This document shows, one piece after another, positions 1 to 8,279 of a DNA stretch of 31,308 nucleotides. The first letter of the stretch is position 1. The number at the start of each line of letters is the position of its first letter. Source of the stretch: a virus. The notes under the pieces are model-generated. The model ran no database searches, was not told where the DNA came from, and was given only the letters and a program-made list of their open reading frames with translations. The stretch is taken from the IMG/VR virus record IMGVR_UViG_3300001750_000003, positions 1-31,308 of that record. The stretch is one strand, 5' to 3'. A program made the translations under genes and the position numbers.

Positions 1-93
1 CGCCTGACTGGATCACCCCAACCGCCGCCGTTCCACTATTGTTCTTCATGCGTGGTTCGCGTATTAACGGGGTATCTAAAGCCACTGCTGTCG
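1..93. repeat. Terminal direct repeat, left copy (circular join)
   Basis: These 93 bases are identical to 31216-31308. The repeat lies inside one open reading frame that continues through the join, so it marks the overlap of a circular assembly. The exact 93-base length, with no drift, looks like an assembly overlap rather than a biological terminal repeat, though a short true repeat cannot be excluded from sequence alone. Confidence 0.95.
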
Positions 94-466
94 TGCCGGT
101 TAAGGTCTTTGTCTGCGTCACCTCTTCCCAGTTAGCATCAAGCCCGTCTATCTCTATTTCCATCGTATCGGAAGCGCTAGAAGAGACAATATGCGTTATG
201 TCTGCGGTCGTTGAGTAGTTATAAATTCCACCTCCATCCCATACATCCTCTTCAATCGTATCGATGTCAGTATTACGCCCAAATTTATTAATAGTCTTAT
301 GACCTTGAACCGTGCCTTTTGACACTTCTAATAGGAAGCTCACAGCCGCCCCATCGATAACGCCGTCAAAGGCGTCTCTAATACGTTGTAACTCGTCATT
401 GATGTAGCGCCGTAGATCATCTGGGTTCTCTGGTACAGCGCCAGGGTAATATCTAAGACTATCCAC
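1..466 (-). CDS. Virion/tail protein, N-terminal part of a gene spanning the circular join
   Basis: This is the first 155 codons of a 281-residue protein that continues at 31215 and stops at 30836. The start is GTG at 466, which overlaps the stop of the upstream nozzle gene; a GGGAGG ribosome site ends 7 bases before it. The N-terminus reads MDSLRYYPGAVPENPDDLRR and then a helical stretch, a style common in small phage tail proteins. Its position after the nozzle gene and before the ejection-type genes suggests a tail or fibre attachment role. I do not recognise the family. An ATG at 468 in another frame gives no extended product. Confidence 0.85.
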   Translation of the reverse strand, partial: MDSLRYYPGAVPENPDDLRRYINDELQRIRDAFDGVIDGAAVSFLLEVSKGTVQGHKTINKFGRNTDIDTIEEDVWDGGGIYNYSTTADITHIVSSSASDTMEIEIDGLDANWEEVTQTKTLTGTTAVALDTPLIREPRMKNNSGTAAVGVIQSG

Positions 467-467
467 A

Positions 468-2003
468 TTAATGCCTCCCGCTTATAGCATATGAAACAAA
501 AAACCCGTGACACTTCCAGTTAGCGCCAATATCCTGCGTTCTCATTCTTACCGATATATAACGCCCTTTCTCTGTAAAGTGCGCCTCTCTATCTGTTCCT
601 GCTGTATATAGAAACTCGTTACCCCATGAGATATCATCATCAGGGTTAAATTGCGTACCGATACGGATGTATATTTTTGTGCCAGTGTTCGCTGTTATTC
701 TTGGCGTGACTGATTTAACTATTTTTATACTATCAGGGTCGCCTAAATCCATCGTTGCCTTCTCTAACAATGAAGGCATGACCGAGCCATCAATATCGAA
801 AGAGTCCCCTAAAATGTGAATAGCTGATGTAACGGCGCTCGATAACGTGTCTACAGTCGGATTACTAGAGAATGATTTATAAGTTACGCCTGCGTATGAA
901 TCATATATTCCAGTTGATGCTGCATAAGTTGGGCTTGCTTCAAAGTTCGCCACACCTGGTGCTATATGTCGTGTATTAACTAAATCTCTGTACGTCCAAG
1001 TATTATCTTGCCAGTTCCATATAGCTGCTTTATCTGAAAAGCTTTGCCCTGTTGAGGGATAACAAACCCATATTTCGTCGTTTCTGTCATCTCTAACAAC
1101 ATAAGTACGGTCAAAATTATCCGAATCTATGTCATTAAAGATGGTATCTTTTGTTCGCTTATCAGCGATACTCTCGATATTCTGACCATCAAACAGAACA
1201 ATATCACCATCTGCAACCACGAAATGCCGACCCTTAAACTCGACCACACAATTTTTAGCCAATAAACCGCTATTAACCTGAACCTTATCAACACGCATTA
1301 CGCCCTGACCACCAATTAATCGCATGATATAGGTGGAATGGGTTTTATAGATAACAAATAGGTCGCGTAATTGAGCGCCGTCTATAATCTCACCTTTATC
1401 GTCAGTCAAGTAGGTATCACCGGCTAATACTGTCGGGTCTGTGATATCCCAACTAACAGGTAGAGCGCCAGCGTCACTCGCATCTGACCACAACACCCTG
1501 TTTTCTGCCTGTACGCCGCTTGTAGTGATGTTTAAAGCCACTAAAAAGCCCCTGAATGGTCTTACCGCCTGACAGGCTGTACTGGCAGGAAACGCAGGTA
1601 AATCAGCTAATGTACCTGGCGTAACAAAATCATTACCCCAGTATCTAGGCGCATCTAGTGTGTTATTGCAGATAGGAAACGTATTAAACAGTGATGTATC
1701 CCAATCGATACCACTCGTTAAAGCGGTTCCTTCAATATCTTTATCATCCGTGAAGTTCGTTACGCGAGCAACACCATCACCAAAATACAACCATAGCGGA
1801 TCAGCGTGGCTGCCATTAAACAGCAAATGAGTTGCTTGTGCTGTTGTCGTTGAACCGACTACCTCACCGCCTATCTTTTCTGCCGCCCCATCATTAAAGC
1901 GCATATTAATAACATCTGTGTAAACAGAGTCGTCAATATCATGCGGATCTGTATCAAATACTGCGCCATATGGTTTCAATTGTTTTTTTTGGTAACGGCT
2001 CAT
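468..2003 (-). CDS. Tail nozzle / tail-stabilisation protein
   Basis: The 511-residue product resembles the P22 gp10-like and SU10 nozzle-type proteins that extend the short tail below the adaptor. The opening, KPYGAVFDTDPHDIDDSVYTDVIN followed by MRF and a Gly turn, and later repeated beta segments (YFGDGVARVTNF, WNWQDNTWTYRDL) fit the beta-propeller style of that group. This is family resemblance, not a motif proof. The gene abuts the fibre-like gene (shared base at 2003) and its TAA overlaps the region of the next GTG start, so it is translationally coupled within the late operon. Length is normal for the family (about 450-700). Confidence 0.7.
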   Translation of the reverse strand: MSRYQKKQLKPYGAVFDTDPHDIDDSVYTDVINMRFNDGAAEKIGGEVVGSTTTAQATHLLFNGSHADPLWLYFGDGVARVTNFTDDKDIEGTALTSGIDWDTSLFNTFPICNNTLDAPRYWGNDFVTPGTLADLPAFPASTACQAVRPFRGFLVALNITTSGVQAENRVLWSDASDAGALPVSWDITDPTVLAGDTYLTDDKGEIIDGAQLRDLFVIYKTHSTYIMRLIGGQGVMRVDKVQVNSGLLAKNCVVEFKGRHFVVADGDIVLFDGQNIESIADKRTKDTIFNDIDSDNFDRTYVVRDDRNDEIWVCYPSTGQSFSDKAAIWNWQDNTWTYRDLVNTRHIAPGVANFEASPTYAASTGIYDSYAGVTYKSFSSNPTVDTLSSAVTSAIHILGDSFDIDGSVMPSLLEKATMDLGDPDSIKIVKSVTPRITANTGTKIYIRIGTQFNPDDDISWGNEFLYTAGTDREAHFTEKGRYISVRMRTQDIGANWKCHGFFVSYAISGRH

Positions 2004-2683
2004 TAAACGTAGTAACCAACTATATACATCGCTATGGAGACGGTCGATGTGCCTGATGGGGATAAATTTGTGTAATCTATTTCATAATCAAACTCGTTTG
2101 CAGATAACCCGACATCAAATTGGCATGAGCTAAATGTACCTCGACCGTTATCAATATCTGCATGTGCCCTTACTTCTAGTTTTTTATAAACACCTGACCC
2201 TGATATCGTTTCACTTGGATTTGCTACAGAGAGCTTAAAAACAACTGTTCCAGCGCTTAACTTTGTGCTTGATACGTTCATAGCTGAGTGAATAATTGCC
2301 GCACTTGCACTAACGCCGACTGGGAGATGGGCTGAAACGTCTATAGCAGTCTGGGTCTGCGCTGCTAGCGTTGTGTAATTTAAAATAATGACAGGTGTAG
2401 GTAAAAAAACAGGAGTTACATTAGTTAAGCTTTGATAAGTTATTACCGGGTCTTCTATTGTTTTAACGCCTGTGATTGTCTGTGCTGATGCTCTATCAAC
2501 TAAATCATTAATCTCTGCCGCTGTCTTAGTTACCGCTGCCGCGCCAAGATTAGGGAGCGAACCCTGAACCGCTGTCTTGATGTTTCTCAGATGGTCGTCA
2601 GCCTCGTCAAGAGTGTCGGTTGCTCCGTCTGGATTGGTTGCCACTAAATCTTCTATATAAGTTACACCACTCTCTAATCCCAT
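2003..2683 (-). CDS. Tail-fibre-like protein
   Basis: A 226-residue protein. Its N-terminal 50 residues carry the pattern YIEDLVATNPDGATDTLDEA, DDHLRNIKTAV, LPNLG, which I know from the virion-proximal end of many phage fibre and tail proteins. The rest (about 75-226) is Thr/Ser/Val-rich beta sequence ending IAMYIVGYYV, with no enzymatic motif. It sits between the adaptor and nozzle genes with one-base start/stop overlaps at both ends. It is short for a full receptor-binding fibre, so an accessory fibre or adaptor on the tail is likely. Confidence 0.65.
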   Translation of the reverse strand: MGLESGVTYIEDLVATNPDGATDTLDEADDHLRNIKTAVQGSLPNLGAAAVTKTAAEINDLVDRASAQTITGVKTIEDPVITYQSLTNVTPVFLPTPVIILNYTTLAAQTQTAIDVSAHLPVGVSASAAIIHSAMNVSSTKLSAGTVVFKLSVANPSETISGSGVYKKLEVRAHADIDNGRGTFSSCQFDVGLSANEFDYEIDYTNLSPSGTSTVSIAMYIVGYYV

Positions 2684-3288
2684 TACGCCACCTGTACTTG
2701 AGGCAATACATATCGACCACCTTGTGCCGATTTGTTTGCCTGTTTTATTTGTGAATTGTAAACATCAGCCCACTTGGTCATCTCTTCGTCATCTTGAAGA
2801 AACAGATTGACCTGCAACATCATCGCGCTGAGATAAATCATAGGGAATTTAGTCAGGATATCGTTAGTTGCTGTGCCTGTTAAGGTTGGAACACGTGCAT
2901 AGTAGCTAATCTCACCATCTACGGTCGCTGTAACGCTCGGAGCCGGTCTTAATTCGATTTGTCCGCCATGTATCGCATAGCCTGCCGCCGTGCCTTGTGC
3001 GCGACTGTAGATAGCGTCCAACTGCTGAGGTGAGTATGCCTTTATCGGCACTCTCGCACCATCATCTTCAATCTGTATCGCTCTCATTTCCATATAATCG
3101 GCTGGAATGTCATAAAAAGCATCGTCAAACGTGACCGCAAGCCTTTTTTCCATATCAAGCGTTCTTAAATCCTTGTTAATAACGGATTCTGCCAAAATAC
3201 AGAACGTATCCATCTTGGCTGTCAGGTTAGAACGATGCGACCACTCAGCAACCTCGGTTTTAAGCTCGGTATAAGTGCTTATTGCCAT
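2683..3288 (-). CDS. Head-tail adaptor protein (SU10-type)
   Basis: A 201-residue protein resembling the adaptor that attaches below the portal ring in SU10-like podoviruses. Helical N-terminus (YTELKTEVAEWSHRSNLTAK, then FCILAESVINKDLRTLDME), a central beta part (YDIPADYMEMRAIQI, HGGQIELRPAP, EISYYARVPTL) and a helical C-terminus (FPMIYLSAMMLQVNLFLQDD, then WADVYNSQI) give the order seen in that family. Its place, downstream of capsid and upstream of nozzle, agrees. Start and stop overlap the neighbours by one base. Confidence 0.8.
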   Translation of the reverse strand: MAISTYTELKTEVAEWSHRSNLTAKMDTFCILAESVINKDLRTLDMEKRLAVTFDDAFYDIPADYMEMRAIQIEDDGARVPIKAYSPQQLDAIYSRAQGTAAGYAIHGGQIELRPAPSVTATVDGEISYYARVPTLTGTATNDILTKFPMIYLSAMMLQVNLFLQDDEEMTKWADVYNSQIKQANKSAQGGRYVLPQVQVA

Positions 3289-3557
3289 TAGACATCAGTT
3301 ACTACGTTAGTCGGCACAGCTACGCAAGGCGCGTCCGTCTGAGCTATCGTGCCAGCCGGTGCGACATCATCTGCCACTGTCCAGCCGTCTATCCACGCCA
3401 CGCCAGCATCACTGGTTGCTACATGGGGGTTGTCGGTAACAGGTCGGCCTAACAAAGTACCGCTTGCTCTGTAATAAACGCCTTCTGAAAAGGCTTTGGT
3501 TTCTTTCAGGTTGTAACTATTATTAGTCGCTGCACCTGTACACATTTTTCCTGCCAT
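3288..3557 (-). CDS. Small head-module protein with an Rmf-like sequence pattern
   Basis: An 89-residue protein between the 98-residue head gene and the adaptor. Residues about 22-63 read AFSEGVYYRASG, NPHVATSD, then AWIDGW. That spacing of Gly, Asn-Pro and AWxxGW recalls ribosome-modulation-factor-like phage proteins and the 55-residue protein at 15608-15775. The resemblance is by eye and short. By position it may instead be a small head-completion or decoration protein. It overlaps both neighbours by one base, so it is expressed with the structural genes. Confidence 0.65.
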   Translation of the reverse strand: MAGKMCTGAATNNSYNLKETKAFSEGVYYRASGTLLGRPVTDNPHVATSDAGVAWIDGWTVADDVAPAGTIAQTDAPCVAVPTNVVTDV

Positions 3558-3853
3558 TACATTGTCCTCTGTAATTTATTGGGTTTATAAGGGAGGGATT
3601 CATCGGTCATACAAAATGCTTGCCATGCTTTCTTTTTAATCTCAGCATCGGGGCATTGTAAATCAGGATAAATCATGGTTAACACTTCATAATGATCGGT
3701 TGGGATATCAAGCGCCAACCTGCCGAAAGACAGGTCTTTAAGATTCACATCTTTGGCGCAATCCATCCGCGCTTTGAGAGACGGATAGTCTCGCTCTTGC
3801 ATGAGCTTCAATACCGCCCTTGCTTGTAGAGTAAAACTACCCGCCCCGTACAT
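3557..3853 (-). CDS. Small head-module protein of unknown function
   Basis: A 98-residue, largely helical protein directly after the capsid gene, coupled by one-base overlaps on both sides. It has four Cys residues in no zinc-binding spacing (MDCAKD, LQCPD, FCMTD) and a basic C-terminus (KPNKLQRTM). Position suggests a head-completion protein; the sequence itself shows no known family. Confidence 0.7.
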   Translation of the reverse strand: MYGAGSFTLQARAVLKLMQERDYPSLKARMDCAKDVNLKDLSFGRLALDIPTDHYEVLTMIYPDLQCPDAEIKKKAWQAFCMTDESLPYKPNKLQRTM

Positions 3854-4887
3854 TACGCCGTTACCGCTGCTGTGTTGTCGATATCACCGATAAGACCGTG
3901 AGCCTTTTCAGTAGTACAAACCAGCGTCCAATCTGCAGACATCAAGCGTTTCTCACTTAAGCCAACCTTAGCCAGTGGCTCGGTGCGGAAAGAGTGTAAG
4001 AAAGACTGACGAAGGTGCATAGGGTCAAGCATAAACGCGCTTGACTCATCCGTACCCGTATTCTGCTGTAGGCGGTTAGGAATCAAATCCAGTGTTACAC
4101 CAAAATCAGTAACAAACACGTTAACCGAGCCTTTAGCCGTTGCACCACTCTCAGATTGTCCTGTTTCACTAGTCAGAGTCGCGATACGCGCACTTGAGCT
4201 AAATAGGTACTCAGAGAATTTACGGCATACAGATGGAACCATCATTAATACTGTTGGATTGCCGCCTTCTGTATAGATATCTTCTGCAACATCACGTACT
4301 TTAGCCTCTGTCAGTGCTTCGGCCGTGCCTAGAGTCGCCGCATCAACGATACCCGTACCTGTGTTGTAACCACCAGCCGATCCACCAGTACCAAACGATA
4401 CGTTAGTCTCTAGCCAAGCATTTAAGCCACCTGATTGGCCTGCTACTGCATCGGTACCTGCAATCGATGGGTTGTTAGAAAGCATTGCCGCTTCACAATC
4501 TCGACGTAGCTCTTGCTGGCGCATCATAACCTGGTAGCTCAGCTCATTAGCACGACCAATCGTATCAGACTCAATCGCACGGGTAGACACGCGAACATTC
4601 TTAACAGAAGTCTGCGAGTGATTACCTACACGGGAGCCTGTGCTAGTGTCATTGGTCGCTGCGTCTTGATCGGAACCATCAATGGTCTTGTTAGTGGTAA
4701 CTGGCGCTGCTAGTTCGTCTTGCGTCCACTCGTAATATTCGTTGGAATGTGAATCTGTCCCAATCATATCCGTCAGTGGTAGTGGGATTTTTGAGATGTC
4801 CCAAATCTTGTTCATTACATCTTCATTAATTAAACCGTTTACAGCAACCTGTTTGAGATTATAGCTGTCTAAATTACTTGTACTCAT
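3853..4887 (-). CDS. Major capsid protein (SU10 / DUF5309 type)
   Basis: A 344-residue protein matching the SU10-type capsid family (formerly DUF5309). Recognisable pieces are the N-terminal 'NEYYEWTQDELAAP' segment (about 48-61), 'VGNHSQTSVKNVRVS' (about 87-101), the helix YQVMMRQQELRRDCEAAMLS (about 118-137) and the C-terminal 'DPMHLRQSFL', 'EPLAKVGLSEK' stretch. Length is typical. It follows the scaffold gene with about 33 bases between and precedes small head genes, the usual order in this group. It forms the icosahedral shell. Confidence 0.88.
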   Translation of the reverse strand: MSTSNLDSYNLKQVAVNGLINEDVMNKIWDISKIPLPLTDMIGTDSHSNEYYEWTQDELAAPVTTNKTIDGSDQDAATNDTSTGSRVGNHSQTSVKNVRVSTRAIESDTIGRANELSYQVMMRQQELRRDCEAAMLSNNPSIAGTDAVAGQSGGLNAWLETNVSFGTGGSAGGYNTGTGIVDAATLGTAEALTEAKVRDVAEDIYTEGGNPTVLMMVPSVCRKFSEYLFSSSARIATLTSETGQSESGATAKGSVNVFVTDFGVTLDLIPNRLQQNTGTDESSAFMLDPMHLRQSFLHSFRTEPLAKVGLSEKRLMSADWTLVCTTEKAHGLIGDIDNTAAVTA

Positions 4888-4920
4888 CTGTCAATCCTCA
4901 AGTGTATCGAGAATGACTAG

Positions 4921-5937
4921 TTACCGCAGTATTTCTGCAACTGCTGCCGCCTGATCTTTGATCTGTCCGGTAGCTCTAGCCTTCTCAGTTAATCGCTTGA
5001 GAGCTGCGTTACGACCTGGTAGTGACTTTCTAGCTGCTGGACTGTTGGAAGTTGGGGTCTTGCCCTCTATCTTCTCTTTTGCCTTCAACTTAGCCACATC
5101 TGATTTAGACGCTGATATTAACAATCGGATTAATCTTGAATCTTGGACACTTTCAAGGTCTTTCGGTGTAAAACCAAACTTACCTGCATATGCCTGAATA
5201 TCTAAATCAACCTGTGCTCTTACCTTCTCGTCTTTGAGTTCTGGCATAGCTTCAAACAATCGTTCTTGCTGCTGTCTGCGCGACTCAACTTGGTGAGTAT
5301 CCACTGCTTGCTCGGCTAACGTCTCGTTATTTTTCGCCAGTTCAAACTGTGTTCTAAAATCACTCTGTAAAGCTGCGTATTCAGCAGGGTTTTGATGCCT
5401 GATACCTTGCCAATCTATCCGGTTATACTGGTCTTGAATCGCTAATACCTGCGCTCTGGCTTGCATTAACTCATTACTGACCTGTGGTACCGTCTGTAAC
5501 TCATCAGATTTAGTCTGTAAATCTTGCTCTCGTTTAGTTATTTCTGCACGTAAGTTATCAATGTCGGCATTTTTCTCGTAAAAGGTTTTCAACTCTCCGA
5601 GGCTTATCGCGCCACCATCAGGAAGGTTCTCTCCCCGTGATAAGTTCACGTTCAAGGCATACATATCGCTTATTTCGATCTCTAGCTCCTCAGCCAAGTT
5701 ATTTAGCGTATCTATTCCTTGTTCTTCTTCTGAGCTTTCGGCAGATTGTTCTTCTACTTCTTCTGCAAGCGATTCTTGCGGTTGACTTTCGTCGGATACT
5801 TCAAGAGTTTCCTCTTGTGTTTCGGCAGCTTCCTGAGTTTCCTCAGTCTTCTGTGGTGCGTCCTCTGTTAATTCTGTATTTAACAGGCTAGCAATTTGGT
5901 TAACAGGATTCTCTACGTTAGTTGAGCTGGTTCCCAT
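4921..5937 (-). CDS. Capsid scaffolding protein
   Basis: A 338-residue protein with the composition of a phage scaffold: a Glu-rich, disordered N-terminal quarter (about 25-75, runs such as EEVEEQSAESSEEEQ), a coiled-coil middle (about 125-235, Gln/Glu/Arg-rich with 'LQTKSDELQ') and a basic C-terminal tail (about 290-338, KKSLP-like and LKRLTEKARATG) suited to bind the acidic inner capsid face. It lies between portal and capsid genes. It should be present in procapsids and leave before DNA packaging. No protease motif was seen. Confidence 0.8.
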   Translation of the reverse strand: MGTSSTNVENPVNQIASLLNTELTEDAPQKTEETQEAAETQEETLEVSDESQPQESLAEEVEEQSAESSEEEQGIDTLNNLAEELEIEISDMYALNVNLSRGENLPDGGAISLGELKTFYEKNADIDNLRAEITKREQDLQTKSDELQTVPQVSNELMQARAQVLAIQDQYNRIDWQGIRHQNPAEYAALQSDFRTQFELAKNNETLAEQAVDTHQVESRRQQQERLFEAMPELKDEKVRAQVDLDIQAYAGKFGFTPKDLESVQDSRLIRLLISASKSDVAKLKAKEKIEGKTPTSNSPAARKSLPGRNAALKRLTEKARATGQIKDQAAAVAEILR

Positions 5938-5974
5938 GTTCTTGTCCTCTTTATAGGTTATTTTTAGTCAGTTG

Positions 5975-6166
5975 TCAAACTTCTTTACGTATTGCTTTTA
6001 TCAAGCTAAATGTGAGGTTATCAAGCACGTTCATCTTGGCGCCGATAGCATCACGTTCAATCTGATTAGTAGTAGCTACAAACTGCTTAAACAGCTTCTC
6101 TTGTGTCTCAATCTTCGCCGTTTCAACTTTGTTAATTATCGTCTGCTCTAAATTAGGCTGCGTCAT
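5975..6166 (-). CDS. Small helical protein between portal and scaffold
   Basis: A 63-residue, entirely helical protein (MTQPNLEQTIINKVETAKIE and onward) with heptad-like charge spacing. I start it at 6166, where AAGGAAG precedes the ATG; a longer frame begins at 6199 but lies deeper in the portal gene. It overlaps the portal end by 14 bases. Several phages carry a small unnamed gene at this position. Function unknown. Confidence 0.65.
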   Translation of the reverse strand: MTQPNLEQTIINKVETAKIETQEKLFKQFVATTNQIERDAIGAKMNVLDNLTFSLIKAIRKEV

Positions 6167-8279
6167 CTTCCTTTTCCTCCATTTCATGCTCTGGTTCACT
6201 GCCTTCTACGCCTTTGATGGCTTCAAGCTCAATCTTAGTAACCGCATCGCCAATAATCTTAGCCTCATCAGTCTCAGCTTTAACATCGGTCTTGTATTTG
6301 TCCATGCCCAATGTTCTAGCCAGTTCTTCATATTTAAACTGGAACTCGTTGTGCATAGCTTGGTACTTCTGAGCCAGCTCTTCCTTATCAGCCTCATAGT
6401 TACGTATGACCTCAGCTTGCTGGTTGTCCATCTGGCGAGACTGTAGCTGTAACTGAGCATTCGTTAGCATATCCTGCTTCTGTTCCTGTCGCTGTGCTTC
6501 CATTTGTTGCATCTGCTGGTTTTGCTGTGCTGCCATCTGTGATTCAGGGCTATCTGGGTCAATGAGGTATTTCTCAGGGTTATCAATACCAGACATACGC
6601 ATATGGTCTATTTTAAGCTGGTACAACTTGCCTTCATCGGTCGTCACGCCGCCTTTGCCTTGTTGTAGGTCGGCTGAACTATGAACAATCGCTTTTTCTA
6701 GCGCTACGCTCTGCTGTATCTTCTCTGAATTAGTAGGTGGAAGGATGATATTGACCTGCTCACGCTCTAGCCACTGGCTAGGGTTAGTCTGACCCCATTT
6801 GCCACCTATCTTGGCTTGCATATCCTCTGGGAAATACAAACGTAAGAACTTGTGTGTCAATCGATAGATATCATGGATGAGCGTCTTAGCGATATTGTTG
6901 GATATTAACGCTGTGACCTGCTCCAGGTTAGCAATCAACGTATTAACACCCTGGTCTCCAACATTAGAAGGCATAGTCATGCTATTAGCCTGTAGATCAA
7001 GCGATGAGCCTGTGCGCTCGGTTCTCACTTTATCCCAATAGTCCATAACTAATATAAGTGAAGGCGTTACATCGTTAAATGGTACCTCTCTACATGCGTC
7101 TAAAGACTCCATCCTTCTGATAGCGTTATGACGACCATTCGTGAAGTCATCCATTGTTACCATATCCTCAACCACATCGGTCTTTTGATGGGTTCCTGCG
7201 TGTGTATTATCTTCTATCTGACGCAATATGTGAGTCTTGCTGGCCTGTACGTTCTTTAGCTTGTCGTAAGCAGATAGACCGTAGAACCGATGACCCATCA
7301 ACCAGGCAACACCGTTGGCATACGGTACACATTCAGTCTCTTCATTGGATAGCAGGATATTCTCACAAGTCACCACCTTATGTAGCTCTGCGATTCCATC
7401 ACCATCTTGATCTATTCGAATGTAGTGTTCTTCAAGCTCGACAATCTGCATTGAGGGCGAGGTATTAAAGAAGTTCTGCTCGTCATCTATCTGGTTACGC
7501 TCGATACTATCTACCTTAGTGTCTGCTGTGCTGGTAGGTAATCCCATCACTAGCGTAGGATCATGACCCTCTTCAATCAGATTAGACTTAGTTGACCAGT
7601 AGCGCTCTACACAATACGTACACTCTTCAAGGAACGGAGACTTGTGCTCTGAGGTGATACTAAAGTTCTCAGGGGCTACCGCTTCGATGATTAGCTTGCG
7701 TGTGGTGGTAATACGCTTGAGATTAACCACACCCTTTTCTTTATCAAACTTGGTAAAGTCAACTGTCTGATTTTTCTTGTTAGGTTGCATGACCATGTAC
7801 ATTTCTTCCTCAGTCAGCCCCTTGTAGCGCTCTTTCTCCACACCCTCCTTGATATCAACCCGTACCTTAGCTGTGGCATTCTTAGATAACAGCGCATCCT
7901 TAATCAGTGTTTCCAGCATGATAAAGCCGTTATTACGTTCCATTACCACATAGTTACAAAAGTTTGACTCAATACGTGCCTGCTCTTCGTCTTGTTCGTT
8001 AACCGGCTCAAACTGTACAATATTATCCTGTGAGAACGTGGGCATGAGCTGCGTTAACATAGCGTCGATCATATCGGATACATCAAGCGACTGAACAGTA
8101 GAGTTACCATCCACCTCATTACCAATAGGTTTACCTAAATACGCCTTGAGTGCGTTCTGTCTGTCCTGCGTTAGCTCATCGGCTGCAAACTCACTACCAC
8201 TGGCTTGTGAGGACTGATACCGGCACTCGGCTAAGATATCATCATCGGTTAATTTCTGGTTTACTTGTTTACGTTTCAT
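6153..8279 (-). CDS. Portal protein
   Basis: A 708-residue protein of the size and style of podovirus portals, the dodecameric ring through which DNA enters and leaves the head. Typical segments are 'MIDAMLTQLMPTFS' (about 72-85), 'LIKDALLSKNATAKVRVD' (about 126-143), 'APENFSI', and 'GLSAYDKLKNVQASKTHILR' (about 338-357). The last 150 residues are Gln/Met-rich coiled coil (about 565-660), like a portal barrel, and the tail is acidic (EEKEDDAA). It starts 4 bases inside the end of the terminase gene and precedes scaffold and capsid, the classic order. Confidence 0.88.
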   Translation of the reverse strand: MKRKQVNQKLTDDDILAECRYQSSQASGSEFAADELTQDRQNALKAYLGKPIGNEVDGNSTVQSLDVSDMIDAMLTQLMPTFSQDNIVQFEPVNEQDEEQARIESNFCNYVVMERNNGFIMLETLIKDALLSKNATAKVRVDIKEGVEKERYKGLTEEEMYMVMQPNKKNQTVDFTKFDKEKGVVNLKRITTTRKLIIEAVAPENFSITSEHKSPFLEECTYCVERYWSTKSNLIEEGHDPTLVMGLPTSTADTKVDSIERNQIDDEQNFFNTSPSMQIVELEEHYIRIDQDGDGIAELHKVVTCENILLSNEETECVPYANGVAWLMGHRFYGLSAYDKLKNVQASKTHILRQIEDNTHAGTHQKTDVVEDMVTMDDFTNGRHNAIRRMESLDACREVPFNDVTPSLILVMDYWDKVRTERTGSSLDLQANSMTMPSNVGDQGVNTLIANLEQVTALISNNIAKTLIHDIYRLTHKFLRLYFPEDMQAKIGGKWGQTNPSQWLEREQVNIILPPTNSEKIQQSVALEKAIVHSSADLQQGKGGVTTDEGKLYQLKIDHMRMSGIDNPEKYLIDPDSPESQMAAQQNQQMQQMEAQRQEQKQDMLTNAQLQLQSRQMDNQQAEVIRNYEADKEELAQKYQAMHNEFQFKYEELARTLGMDKYKTDVKAETDEAKIIGDAVTKIELEAIKGVEGSEPEHEMEEKEDDAA

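Noticed and set aside
1-93. A genuine short direct terminal repeat like that of T7-type phages
   Set aside because: The repeat lies inside one continuous gene and its exact length fits an assembly overlap; it cannot be fully excluded without reads.
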